From: Methanosarcina baikalica
Lineage (GTDB): Archaea; Halobacteriota; Methanosarcinia; Methanosarcinales; Methanosarcinaceae
Direction: 5' to 3'
DNA: 64,000 bases
Assembly: GCF_031461075.1 (NCBI RefSeq)
Contig: NZ_JAVKPK010000003.1
Coordinates: 1 to 64,000, forward strand
Positions 34,240-42,959 of this stretch are shown piece after piece. Each line of letters starts with the position of its first letter. The first letter of the stretch is position 1. Below the pieces are notes generated by a model. It was not told the origin of the DNA. It was given only the letters and a program-made list of their open reading frames with translations, and made no database searches. The position numbers and the translations under genes are program-made.

Positions 34240-35505
34240 TTATGTTATCGGATGTGCCTTTTTGCCCACCCTGTCGCGAACATTCTTAAAGCGATGATGT
34301 TATTTATATATTTCGCTTGGAACTGTTTTCACAAAGAACTATCTAAATATTTACTGAAAACCTTCTAATGCGGTTGTTTGTGTAAAGAATAATACAGCTT
34401 AATGAACGTCTATTTCTTCCAGCTCGTTCATTTTTATCCTTTCCACTCATTTGCGCTCGTTCAATAAGTATCTTTATTTAGTTCCTTTTGGATTTCCTAT
34501 TTAAATAATGCTTTTACTTAATGAGCTCATCCCAAAACTAGTTTTATTTCCACATCAATAAGAGTTTTCAGAAATAATTTTCATGATCAGAAATCTTGAT
34601 TGATTATTCATAATGCGAGATTAAGAGACGGGATTTCTAGTTTTGGGATGAGCTCAATATCAATATAAGTCGTGGGGGTCAGTTATTGAAGGCCGCAAAC
34701 ATCAGGGTGGTTTTCAAGTCTAGACAAACAACACACAAGTGCTTGTTTTGCTGGATTTAATTGATTTCTAATGGACATGACCCAATAATACCCATTAATC
34801 TAATAATCCATCATTGGTCATCGGTTAAGGAATTTTCTTGCCTGAAGGCTATCGATTTTCTGTCATAAATTGGCCTCAAATTTTAGCCTCTTTACCTAAA
34901 ATCGATACCCTGTTCCAGTTCAAAGTCTATCTAAATTTTGGACACATGTTCTGGGAATAAATCCAATTTGTCATGATTCCTCACTTAACCGAAGACGCAT
35001 GAATAATCCATTAATGTGACATCCATTTAACTAATATCTTTGGTGTGATGTCTGTCTAACACACGACGCCGTTCTCCATTTGTTCTGCTCTCTTATATCA
35101 TTTCAGCTAGAGGAATCCTTTTACCTCCTGATCAAATATATAAATAATTGTTTTTGAGCCAAAACTTATATCCTTTCAGAAATAATATCTTTGATTAGCT
35201 TGTTGTAGATTCTGCAGCGAGGTCGGACAGGTTCAATTTTAAGCAGCATATATTCAGTTTAGCTTAAAACGCATGTATCTGATACATTTATCTGATATCC
35301 TGTCCGGGGGAATTCAGCCTATTTAATATAAAGGTCGAAAACGGAATTTAAATTGTTAACTTCAAGGGTTAGGGTCAGTCGCTTTATCTGTACTGACAGA
35401 TTTTCCTTTCAGGTCCTTTGTGTGCTGTCAGGAAATCTCGTAGGTCTAGGCTTTTGGCCGCTTAAGTCTTGCAGCTTTAAAATGGAAATTTAAGGGGGTT
35501 TATTT
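34240..35505. other. 1.27-kb intergenic region with a MITE
   Basis: No gene is supported. It contains a 135-bp MITE at 34522-34656, then AT-rich sequence, then the probable promoter (TTTAATATAAAGG near 35318-35330) and leader of the zinc-ribbon pair. An imperfect hairpin AGATTTTCCT/AGGAAATCT lies near 35399-35438. Confidence 0.5.
34522..34656. mobile_element. 135-bp MITE with perfect 20-bp terminal inverted repeats
   Basis: The left end TGAGCTCATCCCAAAACTAG (34522-34541) is exactly complementary to the right end (34637-34656). The interior has no reading frame and contains CACATCAATAAGAG and GATTGATTATTC blocks. Related copies are at 36137-36270 and, decayed, at 43915-44030. Confidence 0.85.
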
Positions 35506-35646
35506 ACGAAACGGCTAGAAATATGTCCAAAATGTCATGCTAAACTGAAAGTGAGCTCAGATGGTGAGACCCAGTACTGCAACATTTGCAAGTACTGGAC
35601 AAGAGTGGGTACTGCCAGGCTCGATTCAATCATGATTTACGAATGA
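35506..35646 (+). CDS. tiny zinc-ribbon protein, non-standard start codon
   Basis: A 46-residue zinc ribbon: CPKCHAKL, 12 residues, then CNICKYW. The frame is closed by TAA at 35491-35493, and between that stop and the first Cys there is no ATG, GTG or TTG. A strong AAGGGGGT Shine-Dalgarno stands 6 bases before ACG at 35506, which I take as the likely start. A sequencing error or a frameshifted true start remains possible. It is 9 bases upstream of a second zinc-ribbon gene, and the two look like distant paralogues. Confidence 0.5.
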   Translation, partial: TKRLEICPKCHAKLKVSSDGETQYCNICKYWTRVGTARLDSIMIYE

Positions 35647-35655
35647 GGAATCTGC

Positions 35656-35877
35656 ATGGGGAGTGCAAGTGTTTCTATGTTTTGCAGTGCATGTGAAACA
35701 AAGTTGAAACGCCAGGTTTTAGGCTCTAATATCTTTTACTACTGTCGGAACTGCGGATGTGTGAGTTCGGAAGCATATTTATCAGGGGAAGTTAACGTGC
35801 TCCATGTCCAGAAACCAATATCTGCCAACGGGGTATCTTCGCCTTTAAATCTAATGAAGACACCCGAATCGCTGTAA
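35656..35877 (+). CDS. small zinc-ribbon protein
   Basis: A 73-residue protein with one zinc ribbon: CSACETKLKRQ near residues 10-20 and YYCRNCGCVSS near 28-38, followed by a polar tail of 35 residues. Function unknown; single zinc ribbons often bind nucleic acid or other proteins. The ATG follows GAGGAATCTGC. It is probably cotranscribed with the preceding tiny zinc ribbon and ends before a hairpin terminator. Confidence 0.7.
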   Translation: MGSASVSMFCSACETKLKRQVLGSNIFYYCRNCGCVSSEAYLSGEVNVLHVQKPISANGVSSPLNLMKTPESL

Positions 35878-35940
35878 CAGGGGCTGAGCTGGAAAAAAGG
35901 AGTTTAGGGCTGAAAATTTTTGAAAAAATTAATTTTTAAG

Positions 35941-35980
35941 GAGCCTCAATGGCTCTGGATTTCTCTTTTTAATTTTTTGT
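35941..35980 (+). terminator. hairpin plus T-tract after the zinc-ribbon genes
   Basis: GAGCC-TCAAT-GGCTC at 35941-35955 is followed by TTTCTCTTTTTAATTTTTTG. The short GC stem with T-runs fits termination of the plus-strand transcript. Confidence 0.55.
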
Positions 35981-36136
35981 TATCTTACTGTTTTGCTTAC
36001 GATGTTTTTATCCTGTTTGTTTTCAGAAGATTTACAACAGATTTTTCCCGGAGATTGAAAATCCCATATATTTATTCAGGGATTTTTTGATTGAATCAAA
36101 AATTACTTGAAAAAAGGAAAAAAAATGCTATTTTAA

Positions 36137-36270
36137 TGAGTTCATCCCAAAACAAATTTTTATCCTTAATTTATAAGAGTTTCAAAAATTATTTTAAGGG
36201 TCTTAAACCTTGATTGATTATTCCGAATGCAAGACTTAGATACGGAATTTCAAGTTTTGGGATTAACTCA
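36137..36270. mobile_element. MITE copy, same family as 34522-34656
   Basis: The left end TGAGTTCATCCCAAAAC (36137-36153) and right end GTTTTGGGATTAACTCA (36254-36270) are inverted with one mismatch. Flanking TTAA and TTAA are also symmetrical. The interior shares ATAAGAGTTTC and TTGATTGATTATTC with the first copy. Confidence 0.8.
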
Positions 36271-36370
36271 TTAAGATAAAATCATTCTTTAAAAAAAAGA
36301 AAAATAAAAACAACCTTATTTTATTAAATAAATATTAATTTTCCGCAAAAAGCAGTCAGAAAGCAGTTTT

Positions 36371-37420
36371 TCAATGCCCTGCTTTGAGCAATTTGCAGAC
36401 TTCTTCTACTTCGGTTCTGAAATCGTCCTGGGTGATCCCATAAAGGCCTGCAAGATACATGGCACCACCTGCACCTGCACCTTCCTTGATTGTACCTGTT
36501 TCGTACCTTTGAAGTCCTTTAAGAGCGGATTTTCCAAATCCCGGGTCTGCAACGTAGACCACAGATACACCCAGAGTTCTGGTAAGTTCGGCAAAGTTTG
36601 CGGATTTATCTTCTACAACATACCGGGTAGTAGCGATTGATATTTTCTCTGTATTGAAACCCAGGTGTTTGATCAGGGCATAAACTGCTGCCATCTGAGT
36701 CCCTCCGGCAAGGACAACACTGATTTCCGTGCCCTGAAAGCCTGCAGCAAGGCCTACGACAGCAGGCATCATCGGGTCTCCCATGCAGGCAATAGCTTTC
36801 ATGGGATCGTCTTTCAGGCAGCCAAAGGTAAGGCCTGATGCCCTCATACCTTCTTCTACAACCTGTTTCTTCAGTTCAAGGGGATTTTCATCTGCACTGC
36901 TGCTAACGTTTCCGTTATATCCAAGCGCCATTAAAACCCCCATTGCAGTTGTTGTGCCGCCTGGAATGCTTTCCCCGATAACTACATGGTCTACCTGGTT
37001 TCTGAGCCTTTTGGCCAGGAACTTTGCCCGCTCGTAGATTCCCTGTACATCCCCGACTGCTATCTGTTCTCTTATATCTTCTCCAGGTTTTGCTTTCAGG
37101 TCAATACAGGGAACCTCTGGAGTTATGATGAGGCCTGAATTAATGAAATGGTAGGGGACATCCGTAAGTTTCAGTGCCGAACGGGTCATAATTGCAGGAG
37201 TAGGAGTATCATAAGGAGGGGTCATTGGGAGAACTGGTACGCTGATAATATCTCCTGTTTCCATAAGTTCCGCATCTCCTGCAGGTGTATAATCCGTAAG
37301 TTCAGCCGTTTTTCCTGCGGCTGAGAGCTTCGGGATATGCGCGGTCTTAGTATTGGAAAGCACGCATAAAAACATCGGTTTTCTGGGTTTTCTGGTTACT
37401 TCCGGTTCGATCCAGGCCAT
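36371..37420 (-). CDS. cobT: archaeal CobT-like protein (UPF0284 family)
   Basis: A 349-residue protein of the archaeal UPF0284 group, annotated as related to nicotinate-nucleotide-dimethylbenzimidazole phosphoribosyltransferase in the lower-ligand branch of corrinoid synthesis. Visible family stretches are GESIPGGTTTAMGVLMALGY near residues 151-170, ADENPLELKKQVVEEG near 177 and VVLAGGTQMAAVYALI near 236. Corrinoids are central in methanogens (methyltransferases, CdhE in this window). The enzymatic role in archaea is less certain than the homology. Confidence 0.82.
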   Translation of the reverse strand: MAWIEPEVTRKPRKPMFLCVLSNTKTAHIPKLSAAGKTAELTDYTPAGDAELMETGDIISVPVLPMTPPYDTPTPAIMTRSALKLTDVPYHFINSGLIITPEVPCIDLKAKPGEDIREQIAVGDVQGIYERAKFLAKRLRNQVDHVVIGESIPGGTTTAMGVLMALGYNGNVSSSADENPLELKKQVVEEGMRASGLTFGCLKDDPMKAIACMGDPMMPAVVGLAAGFQGTEISVVLAGGTQMAAVYALIKHLGFNTEKISIATTRYVVEDKSANFAELTRTLGVSVVYVADPGFGKSALKGLQRYETGTIKEGAGAGGAMYLAGLYGITQDDFRTEVEEVCKLLKAGH

Positions 37421-37856
37421 ATCATATCTCCTTCATGGAATAAAATGTAAGTTAATCCGGGGCTTATTTGTCTCAGGATTGGACTCTACACGACCGTCGG
37501 ATTTCTTATAATTATCAAGGCTGAAATAAATGAATGCAATTCTTCCCGAAATCCAATGAGAATTCTTCAACTTACTATTTAATATTTATCCACAAACAAA
37601 TATAATTTGACATTACTCAAATTAACTTTACTTTATTTATCTATCGTTTCGGACTCAGGTACTCTATCTTAACAGAGTTTCTAATAAAGATCAGTTGAGT
37701 AGATTCTCAGATATAATTTAATCTCTGATAATTTTGTTTTCAGGTTCTATCAGATTATAATATAATCTGCTTAAAATAATAACAAAAAGAGAAAAACATG
37801 AAATTGAGATTTTTCTGTGGATGTTCTCAATTTCGATATTCTGTGGTTATATAATC
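37421..37856. other. intergenic region between cobT and proS
   Basis: AT-rich, with no gene. It contains a perfect palindrome CAGATTATAATATAATCTG at 37751-37769 and the proS terminator at 37800-37834. Confidence 0.45.
37800..37834 (-). terminator. hairpin terminator downstream of proS
   Basis: GAAATTGAGA (37800-37809) and TCTCAATTTC (37825-37834) form a perfect 10-bp stem. On the proS transcript it is followed by TGTTTTTCTCTTTTTG. Confidence 0.65.
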
Positions 37857-39299
37857 TTAATATGTTCTTGCAACATACACACGGGTTTCGGTTTCTCCCT
37901 GGCAGACAGGGCATTTTTCGTTCCTGTCCTTTTTCTGCTCCAGGGGAATTCCGAGGATTCCTGCACCTATCCGGTCTTCCATGATAAGCCCGCATTCTTT
38001 CTTGCCACACCAGGGAATTGTTGCAACGCCTTTCTGGATTTTTTCTTTTACTTCATCAAGTTCGGTACAGTCAAATATGTGGTTTTCCAGTTCTGTTTTC
38101 GCTTTTTGGTAAAGGTTTTCATGGATCGCTTCGAATCTTGAGCTTACTCCTGCCTCAACCGTAGGGAGTGGAATACTTTCTTTTTCCCCTGTATCTCTTC
38201 TGACAGCCACAGCAACGTTATTTCCCAGGTCTCTGGGCCCGATTTCAAGCCTAAGGGGCACTCCTTTCATTTCCCATTTGTAGTACTTTGCTCCGGGGCG
38301 GAGGTCACTTGCATCGATTTCGACTCTCATGCCGGCTTTCTTCAGGCGTTCCCGGACATCCGTGCAGGCTGCGAGCACTTCTTCTGCTCCTTTCTTAAAG
38401 ATGATAGGAATAATGACTACCTGCACAGGCGCGATCTCCGGAGGCAAAACCAGTCCTTTGTCGTCTCCGTGGATGGAAATCGTAGCTGCAATAGATCTCT
38501 CCGAAATCCCGTAACAGGTCTGGTGGGCGTATCGCTGCTCTCCGTCGGGGGCTTCGTACTTAATATCAAAGGTTTTTGCAAAATTGTCGCCAAGGTGATG
38601 GACAGTACCTATCTGAAGGGTCTTTCCGTCAGGCATAACAGCATCCAAGGCATCGGTGTAATCTGCGCCCGGGAATTTATCCCAGTCAGGTCTCCTTGAG
38701 CAGAGTACCGGAACTCCAAGTCTGCGGTATATTTCGGTATAGAGCCTGACAGCTTCCTTAACCTGAGCTTCTGCATCTTTCCAGGTGGCATGGACTGTAT
38801 GGGCTTCTTTGAAGGAAGTAATTTCTCTGAGCCTTATAAGAGGACGAGTATGTTTTGTTTCATAGCGGAAAGTATTAACGATCTGATAGATTTTAATAGG
38901 AAAATCAGCATGGGATCTGACCCACATTTTGTACATAGGATAAATGGCAGTCTCACTTGTCGGGCGAAGAGCCAGAGGAATATCCAGAGGGTCTTTTCCT
39001 CCATGGGTTACCCAGTACACTTCGTTTTCAAAACCTTTGATATGCTCGGCTTCTTTCATGAACTCATTTTCGGGGATAAGCAGAGGGAAGAGAGCTTCCT
39101 GGTGTCCGCTGTTGTCAAGAATTTCCCTTATGATATTATAGGTATTTCTCCGGATTGCAAAGCCGAAGGGATACCAGACATAGAGCCCTTTTACAGGATA
39201 GCGTACATCCATTATTTCAGCCATCCACAGGAGATCGTTATACCATTCGCTGAATTCCTCTTTTGGAGGGAGTGCTGCTTCTTTTTCGCTTTCTGCCAT
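37857..39299 (-). CDS. proS: prolyl-tRNA synthetase (archaeal/eukaryal type)
   Basis: A 480-residue class II synthetase that charges tRNA-Pro. Motif 2 is FRYETKHTRPLIRLREITSF near residues 123-142; motif 3 is TSETAIY-linked upstream and GDDKGLVLPPEIAPVQVVI near 276 downstream, with the anticodon-binding domain after it. The C-terminal zinc-binding extension typical of this type is present (CGKKECG near 429 and CPVCQG near 464), ending in the conserved Tyr. It is the short archaeal form without a bacterial editing insertion. Confidence 0.96.
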   Translation of the reverse strand: MAESEKEAALPPKEEFSEWYNDLLWMAEIMDVRYPVKGLYVWYPFGFAIRRNTYNIIREILDNSGHQEALFPLLIPENEFMKEAEHIKGFENEVYWVTHGGKDPLDIPLALRPTSETAIYPMYKMWVRSHADFPIKIYQIVNTFRYETKHTRPLIRLREITSFKEAHTVHATWKDAEAQVKEAVRLYTEIYRRLGVPVLCSRRPDWDKFPGADYTDALDAVMPDGKTLQIGTVHHLGDNFAKTFDIKYEAPDGEQRYAHQTCYGISERSIAATISIHGDDKGLVLPPEIAPVQVVIIPIIFKKGAEEVLAACTDVRERLKKAGMRVEIDASDLRPGAKYYKWEMKGVPLRLEIGPRDLGNNVAVAVRRDTGEKESIPLPTVEAGVSSRFEAIHENLYQKAKTELENHIFDCTELDEVKEKIQKGVATIPWCGKKECGLIMEDRIGAGILGIPLEQKKDRNEKCPVCQGETETRVYVARTY

Positions 39300-39458
39300 A
39301 CCTTCACCGTATTATCGCAATCTGAAATAAATCTTAAATTCTTAAGTCGATTAAATAAATTCTTAAATTGATCAAATTTTGAGAGGCACGCGCGAATTCC
39401 AGCATCACGTCTTCAGTGCCAATCATAATCTCTCTGATGAAACACACAGTTCTTTAGG

Positions 39459-39755
39459 CTAATTTAAAGGCCTACTCTCAGACAGGTACAACATTCTACA
39501 TTCCTGTTTTTTCTCCAGAAATTCTACACAAAGACCTTCCAGGCTGCCATATTTTGAGATACATTGTCTGGACAGGAAACTGACTGCATAGCCCGCAATA
39601 TGCTCGCCTTTATTGGAATAACAGTTAATAACTATATGGGAACTATGCCCCTGGAATTTTGTCAGGCTGTTGAAAAATCGGAAAAAATAATTAATCTCCT
39701 TCGAGGGGCTGAACATTGTCTGAAATATCGTGTGCAAGTTCTGCTTTGTCAACAT
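39459..39755 (-). CDS. possible small protein downstream of ZPR1 gene (uncertain)
   Basis: An open frame whose 5' third overlaps the ZPR1-domain gene in another frame. The downstream part (EHIAGYAVSFLSRQCISKYG, then SLEGLCVEFLEKKQECRML) has amino-acid composition and codon choice more like coding sequence than noise. No family is recognised and no ribosome-binding site can be assigned. It may be the remnant of a longer gene. Confidence 0.3.
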   Translation of the reverse strand: MLTKQNLHTIFQTMFSPSKEINYFFRFFNSLTKFQGHSSHIVINCYSNKGEHIAGYAVSFLSRQCISKYGSLEGLCVEFLEKKQECRMLYLSESRPLN

Positions 39756-40335
39756 CGAAAACTATCATGCCGGTATTCAGTTCTTCAGCCTCTTCTTTAG
39801 AGAGCCTGGTGGAAGTGGCTTTTTTTGAAATGATCGCACTGTTTCCCAGGGGGTCTTCGATAATGACTGTAATTTTTCCCTTGCCTTCTATAACTTTTTC
39901 GAGCATACACAGGAGTTCCTGGCTGCGGGAGAATTTCTCTTCGTCTTCCTGTACCCACTTACTTGCTGTCACAAGAACACTTTGAACTCGCTGCAGTACA
40001 CCTTCGATATTCGTTATGTATGATTCCGAAACCGTGCCAGGCTCGACAATGATCCCCATTTCCGGGATGCGGATTGTTCCTGAGGTTGAACGGATGACCC
40101 TTGCGTTCAGGTCTTCCAGGGTTTCAACTGACATCTCATAGCGTACGGGCTCCTTGCTGGAGAGGATCATAGTATCTGCAAAACGGAAACTGCATTGACA
40201 GTTTGCACTAATGTACATAATCTCCCCAAAATAGGGGATATTATCTCTCTGCCAGTTCATTATCAATTCATTGTGACATAACGGACAGGAAATTCTTGTC
40301 TCAAAACTTTCCTGCTTAAAAAAACTCTGATTCAA
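39691..40335 (-). CDS. ZPR1-type zinc-finger domain protein
   Basis: A 214-residue archaeal ZPR1-domain protein. The zinc finger is formed by CPLCHNEL near residues 17-24 and CQCSFRFAD near 46-54, followed by the beta-helical ZPR1 fold, including RIPEMGIIVEPGTVSESYIT near 93-112. In eukaryotes ZPR1 binds elongation factor 1A; the archaeal role is not established. The start overlaps the end of sepF by 4 bases, so it is cotranslated with a cell-division gene. The N-terminus is an extension of about 15 residues before the first Cys. Confidence 0.85.
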   Translation of the reverse strand: MNQSFFKQESFETRISCPLCHNELIMNWQRDNIPYFGEIMYISANCQCSFRFADTMILSSKEPVRYEMSVETLEDLNARVIRSTSGTIRIPEMGIIVEPGTVSESYITNIEGVLQRVQSVLVTASKWVQEDEEKFSRSQELLCMLEKVIEGKGKITVIIEDPLGNSAIISKKATSTRLSKEEAEELNTGMIVFDVDKAELAHDISDNVQPLEGD

Positions 40336-40712
40336 TATTTTCCACCAATTATTTTTGATCTGTCTATTTTTATGCCTGTAGGAGTTACAATTACAGTATT
40401 TCCTTTGACACCCGCGATATCCCCGTGGACATCAATAATAACATCTTTCAGCTCTTTTAAAACCCTGTCCCTCAGCAGATCATCGCCTCTGATGTTTGAA
40501 ATGTCTATCATCAGGATATTTCCGTTGTAAATCTCCTGTTTGAGTTGGGATACCTGGTTGATATTTGAGACTTCTGCGATCTTTACATACGTTTCTGCAG
40601 GCTCGTCCTCGAGAACCTCCTCATATTTGCTGAGATCAATTTCAGTGTAATCATCGGGACTGGTTGAACTTTTTACATTACTGCCAAGGAGTTTGTCTAT
40701 GAATTTTGCCAT
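40332..40712 (-). CDS. sepF: SepF-like cell division protein
   Basis: A 126-residue archaeal SepF. An amphipathic N-terminal helix MAKFIDKLLGSN is the membrane-targeting segment, then an acidic linker, then the SepF core from residue 42 (YVKIAEVSNINQVSQLKQEI, NILMIDISNIRGD, GDIAGVKGNTVIVTPTGI). Archaeal SepF anchors FtsZ to the membrane; an ftsZ gene lies 13 kb away in this window. It overlaps the ZPR1-domain gene by 4 bases. Confidence 0.9.
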   Translation of the reverse strand: MAKFIDKLLGSNVKSSTSPDDYTEIDLSKYEEVLEDEPAETYVKIAEVSNINQVSQLKQEIYNGNILMIDISNIRGDDLLRDRVLKELKDVIIDVHGDIAGVKGNTVIVTPTGIKIDRSKIIGGKY

Positions 40713-40892
40713 TTATACGCACCTTTCGTATTTTTTTAAATTTGAATAGTACTGTCCTATATTGAAATCTATATTAATTAATTTTGTTATTATAAAGCTG
40801 ATCCGGATTTTTTCTTTCTGTTTCAGGAAATTCTCGATCCCTGCCCACAGGTTTCGTTTAATAAAAATATGTCCTGTTTTTAGGGAGAACTT

Positions 40893-41378
40893 TTAGAGTT
40901 CCATATTCCAGAGTTTGTCTCCTACATAGGTTATTGACTTTATAGCTTTACCTGAATTGGCTTCGACCATCTGTGGACCTTCCATAAGTGCCTTTCCGAT
41001 TGCGAGAGGTTTTCGATGGGTCTCTTCCACGATGATTACAAGGTCTCCTGCTTTTATTTCAGAGTCAGCCTCCACGACCCCTGGAGCCATTATATCCGCC
41101 CCGTTTGAAACAAAACGGATAGCTCCTTTATCGACAGCTACAACGCGCTTCTGAAGTCCCATCTCAAGAGCTCCACGGACTGTAGGAAATAGATGCCCTT
41201 CTACTTCAAAAAGCAGAGGTTTGCCATCTACAAGGATAAGGGAATATTCTTCCAGGGTAATTTTTTCCAGGGTTTTGTTTTCCAGCTCTGCCATCTCCTC
41301 GCCGAAGGTGGATATAATGTCTTTCAACATCTTGTTCTTGGCATTTTTCCTCAGCTGAACTCTTGACTTTATTTTCAA
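40893..41378 (-). CDS. PUA-domain RNA-binding protein
   Basis: A 161-residue protein with an N-terminal alpha/beta domain (residues 1-75) and a C-terminal PUA domain (about 78-155), including VVAVDKGAIRFVSNGADIMA and PGVVEADSEIKAGDLVIIVEE. This layout resembles the MCT-1/Tma20 and archaeal pre-PUA group, which bind structured RNA and in eukaryotes act on ribosomes. The specific substrate is unknown. It lies 180 bases upstream of sepF in the same direction. Confidence 0.83.
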   Translation of the reverse strand: MKIKSRVQLRKNAKNKMLKDIISTFGEEMAELENKTLEKITLEEYSLILVDGKPLLFEVEGHLFPTVRGALEMGLQKRVVAVDKGAIRFVSNGADIMAPGVVEADSEIKAGDLVIIVEETHRKPLAIGKALMEGPQMVEANSGKAIKSITYVGDKLWNMEL

Positions 41379-41519
41379 TTAATCACCATATTTCAAAAAT
41401 GTTATGTTTATTTATAGCATAGGGTTTTTGTGCCTTTTAAAGTTTATGTGGGACTTTTGGGGTTCCTGAAACAGAATTTTTCTGCTATATTTTCTGCTGC
41501 ATTTTTACTCAAGTTCTTT

Positions 41520-42674
41520 TTACTCAAGCTTTACAAAGAATATTGCAAGAAGCACCAGCGCACTTCCGAAAAATACGGACTCATAACCGAAGGGTTTGAG
41601 AAAAAAACTTCCAAAAACCGGGCCCAGCCCGAGACCAGCATAAATTCCTGTATTAAAAAGCCCCATTGCAAAACCGCTGGAGCTGATTCTGGAAACGGCC
41701 GTAATCAGCCCTACGACCGCGGCCCCTCCTCCTGCTCCGATAAGGATGAAAGCAAGTATGGGAATCTTTACGGAGAGAAAGATGCCTGCTGCTGCAAGGA
41801 TTACTCCTGCTTTTACTATATTTTCTGAATTGATGTCTGCCCTGCCTGCTGTCAGGGAACTCAGCATTGCGGCCAGATAAGAAGCTGAGATTGCCAGCCC
41901 AAGTTCAGGCTTTGTCAGAAAGCCTGCGCTGTAGTCTGGATAGTTTGCAGTTAACAGGCCTGTGGACCCATAGAGAATAACCGAAATTCCCCATATCTTC
42001 CCGAAATTACTTTTAAAAATGATTTTCCTGGCGCTTTTCAGGTGACTTTTGAGTTCGGAAAGCAAAGAGGTATCCGGCTCATTTTTTACAGAATTTTCAC
42101 TATTTGACAGAACAAATCTTTCCTTTTTTCTGTCCGAAGAAAGCAATTCTTTTGTTCCCGATAGAAGAAATATACATGAAAGGCCTGCCAGAAGGGTGAA
42201 GATGCCTATTGCGGTTTTAATGCCCTGTACGGCAAGTACTCCAGAGAAGAAAACACCTGCTGCCAGCCCGGCATTTAACAGGAAGTTAAATTCCCCCAGG
42301 CTGCGCTGGCTGTCTTTCCATCCTGCAAGCATGGAGAAAGCTGCAGGAAAAAAAGCCCCGCAGCCTACACCTTCTAAGAACCTGGAAATTCCAAGAATCC
42401 ACAGGCTGTCAGAAGAAAAAATAAGAACGCCCGAAAAGGCAGTCAGCAGCACTCCAAATACTATAACCTTCAGGTTCCCGATCCTGTCTGCCAGGATTCC
42501 AAGGGGCACAAGAGAGAGAAAGGCTCCCATAAAATACCCGGAAAAGAGGAGGTTTGAGACAGTAGAATCTCCGCTGCCTCCTCCTGCAAGTTCTGGAAGA
42601 ACGGGAATCACTGCATTGGAGAGTCCCTGAATAGCAAAAACTGAAGAATAGAGTGTGAGTTTTTTGAAGTTCAT
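41520..42674 (-). CDS. major facilitator superfamily transporter
   Basis: A 384-residue protein with about 12 hydrophobic segments. The MFS loop 2-3 signature is visible as GILADRIGNLKVIVFG near residues 59-74, and a central loop (LSSDRKKERFVLSNSENS) separates the two halves. Substrate unknown. A decayed paralogue stands directly upstream. The C-terminal half has a strikingly Gly/Ala-rich helix (ILIGAGGGAAVVGLITAVSR). Confidence 0.85.
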   Translation of the reverse strand: MNFKKLTLYSSVFAIQGLSNAVIPVLPELAGGGSGDSTVSNLLFSGYFMGAFLSLVPLGILADRIGNLKVIVFGVLLTAFSGVLIFSSDSLWILGISRFLEGVGCGAFFPAAFSMLAGWKDSQRSLGEFNFLLNAGLAAGVFFSGVLAVQGIKTAIGIFTLLAGLSCIFLLSGTKELLSSDRKKERFVLSNSENSVKNEPDTSLLSELKSHLKSARKIIFKSNFGKIWGISVILYGSTGLLTANYPDYSAGFLTKPELGLAISASYLAAMLSSLTAGRADINSENIVKAGVILAAAGIFLSVKIPILAFILIGAGGGAAVVGLITAVSRISSSGFAMGLFNTGIYAGLGLGPVFGSFFLKPFGYESVFFGSALVLLAIFFVKLE

Positions 42675-42959
42675 GGGCTTTTCTTTTTTATGTTTAGCCT
42701 TATACTATAGTTAACTATCTAATTTCCTTCACAAGATTACAGTTTTTCAGTGTTTTCAGCGTTTTCCAGGTAAAATTCTTGAGTGAATTAGTGTAAATAT
42801 TAGCCCGAAACTATAATTTATGTACTCGATGCTAATTTCCCTGGTTTCTGAATATTATTCCCGAATATCAAAAATTCCGTGAGATAAATATCTTACGCTA
42901 TTCAGTGCGGGGAAATTCTTGATTTAAAACCTGAATAAAAGCTTATCTAGAGGCTGTTT

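Larger units (their letters stand above)
35878..36370. other. convergent intergenic region with terminator and MITE
   Basis: It separates the zinc-ribbon pair from cobT (convergent) and contains a hairpin terminator at 35941-35980 and a MITE copy at 36137-36270. No gene is supported. Confidence 0.5.
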
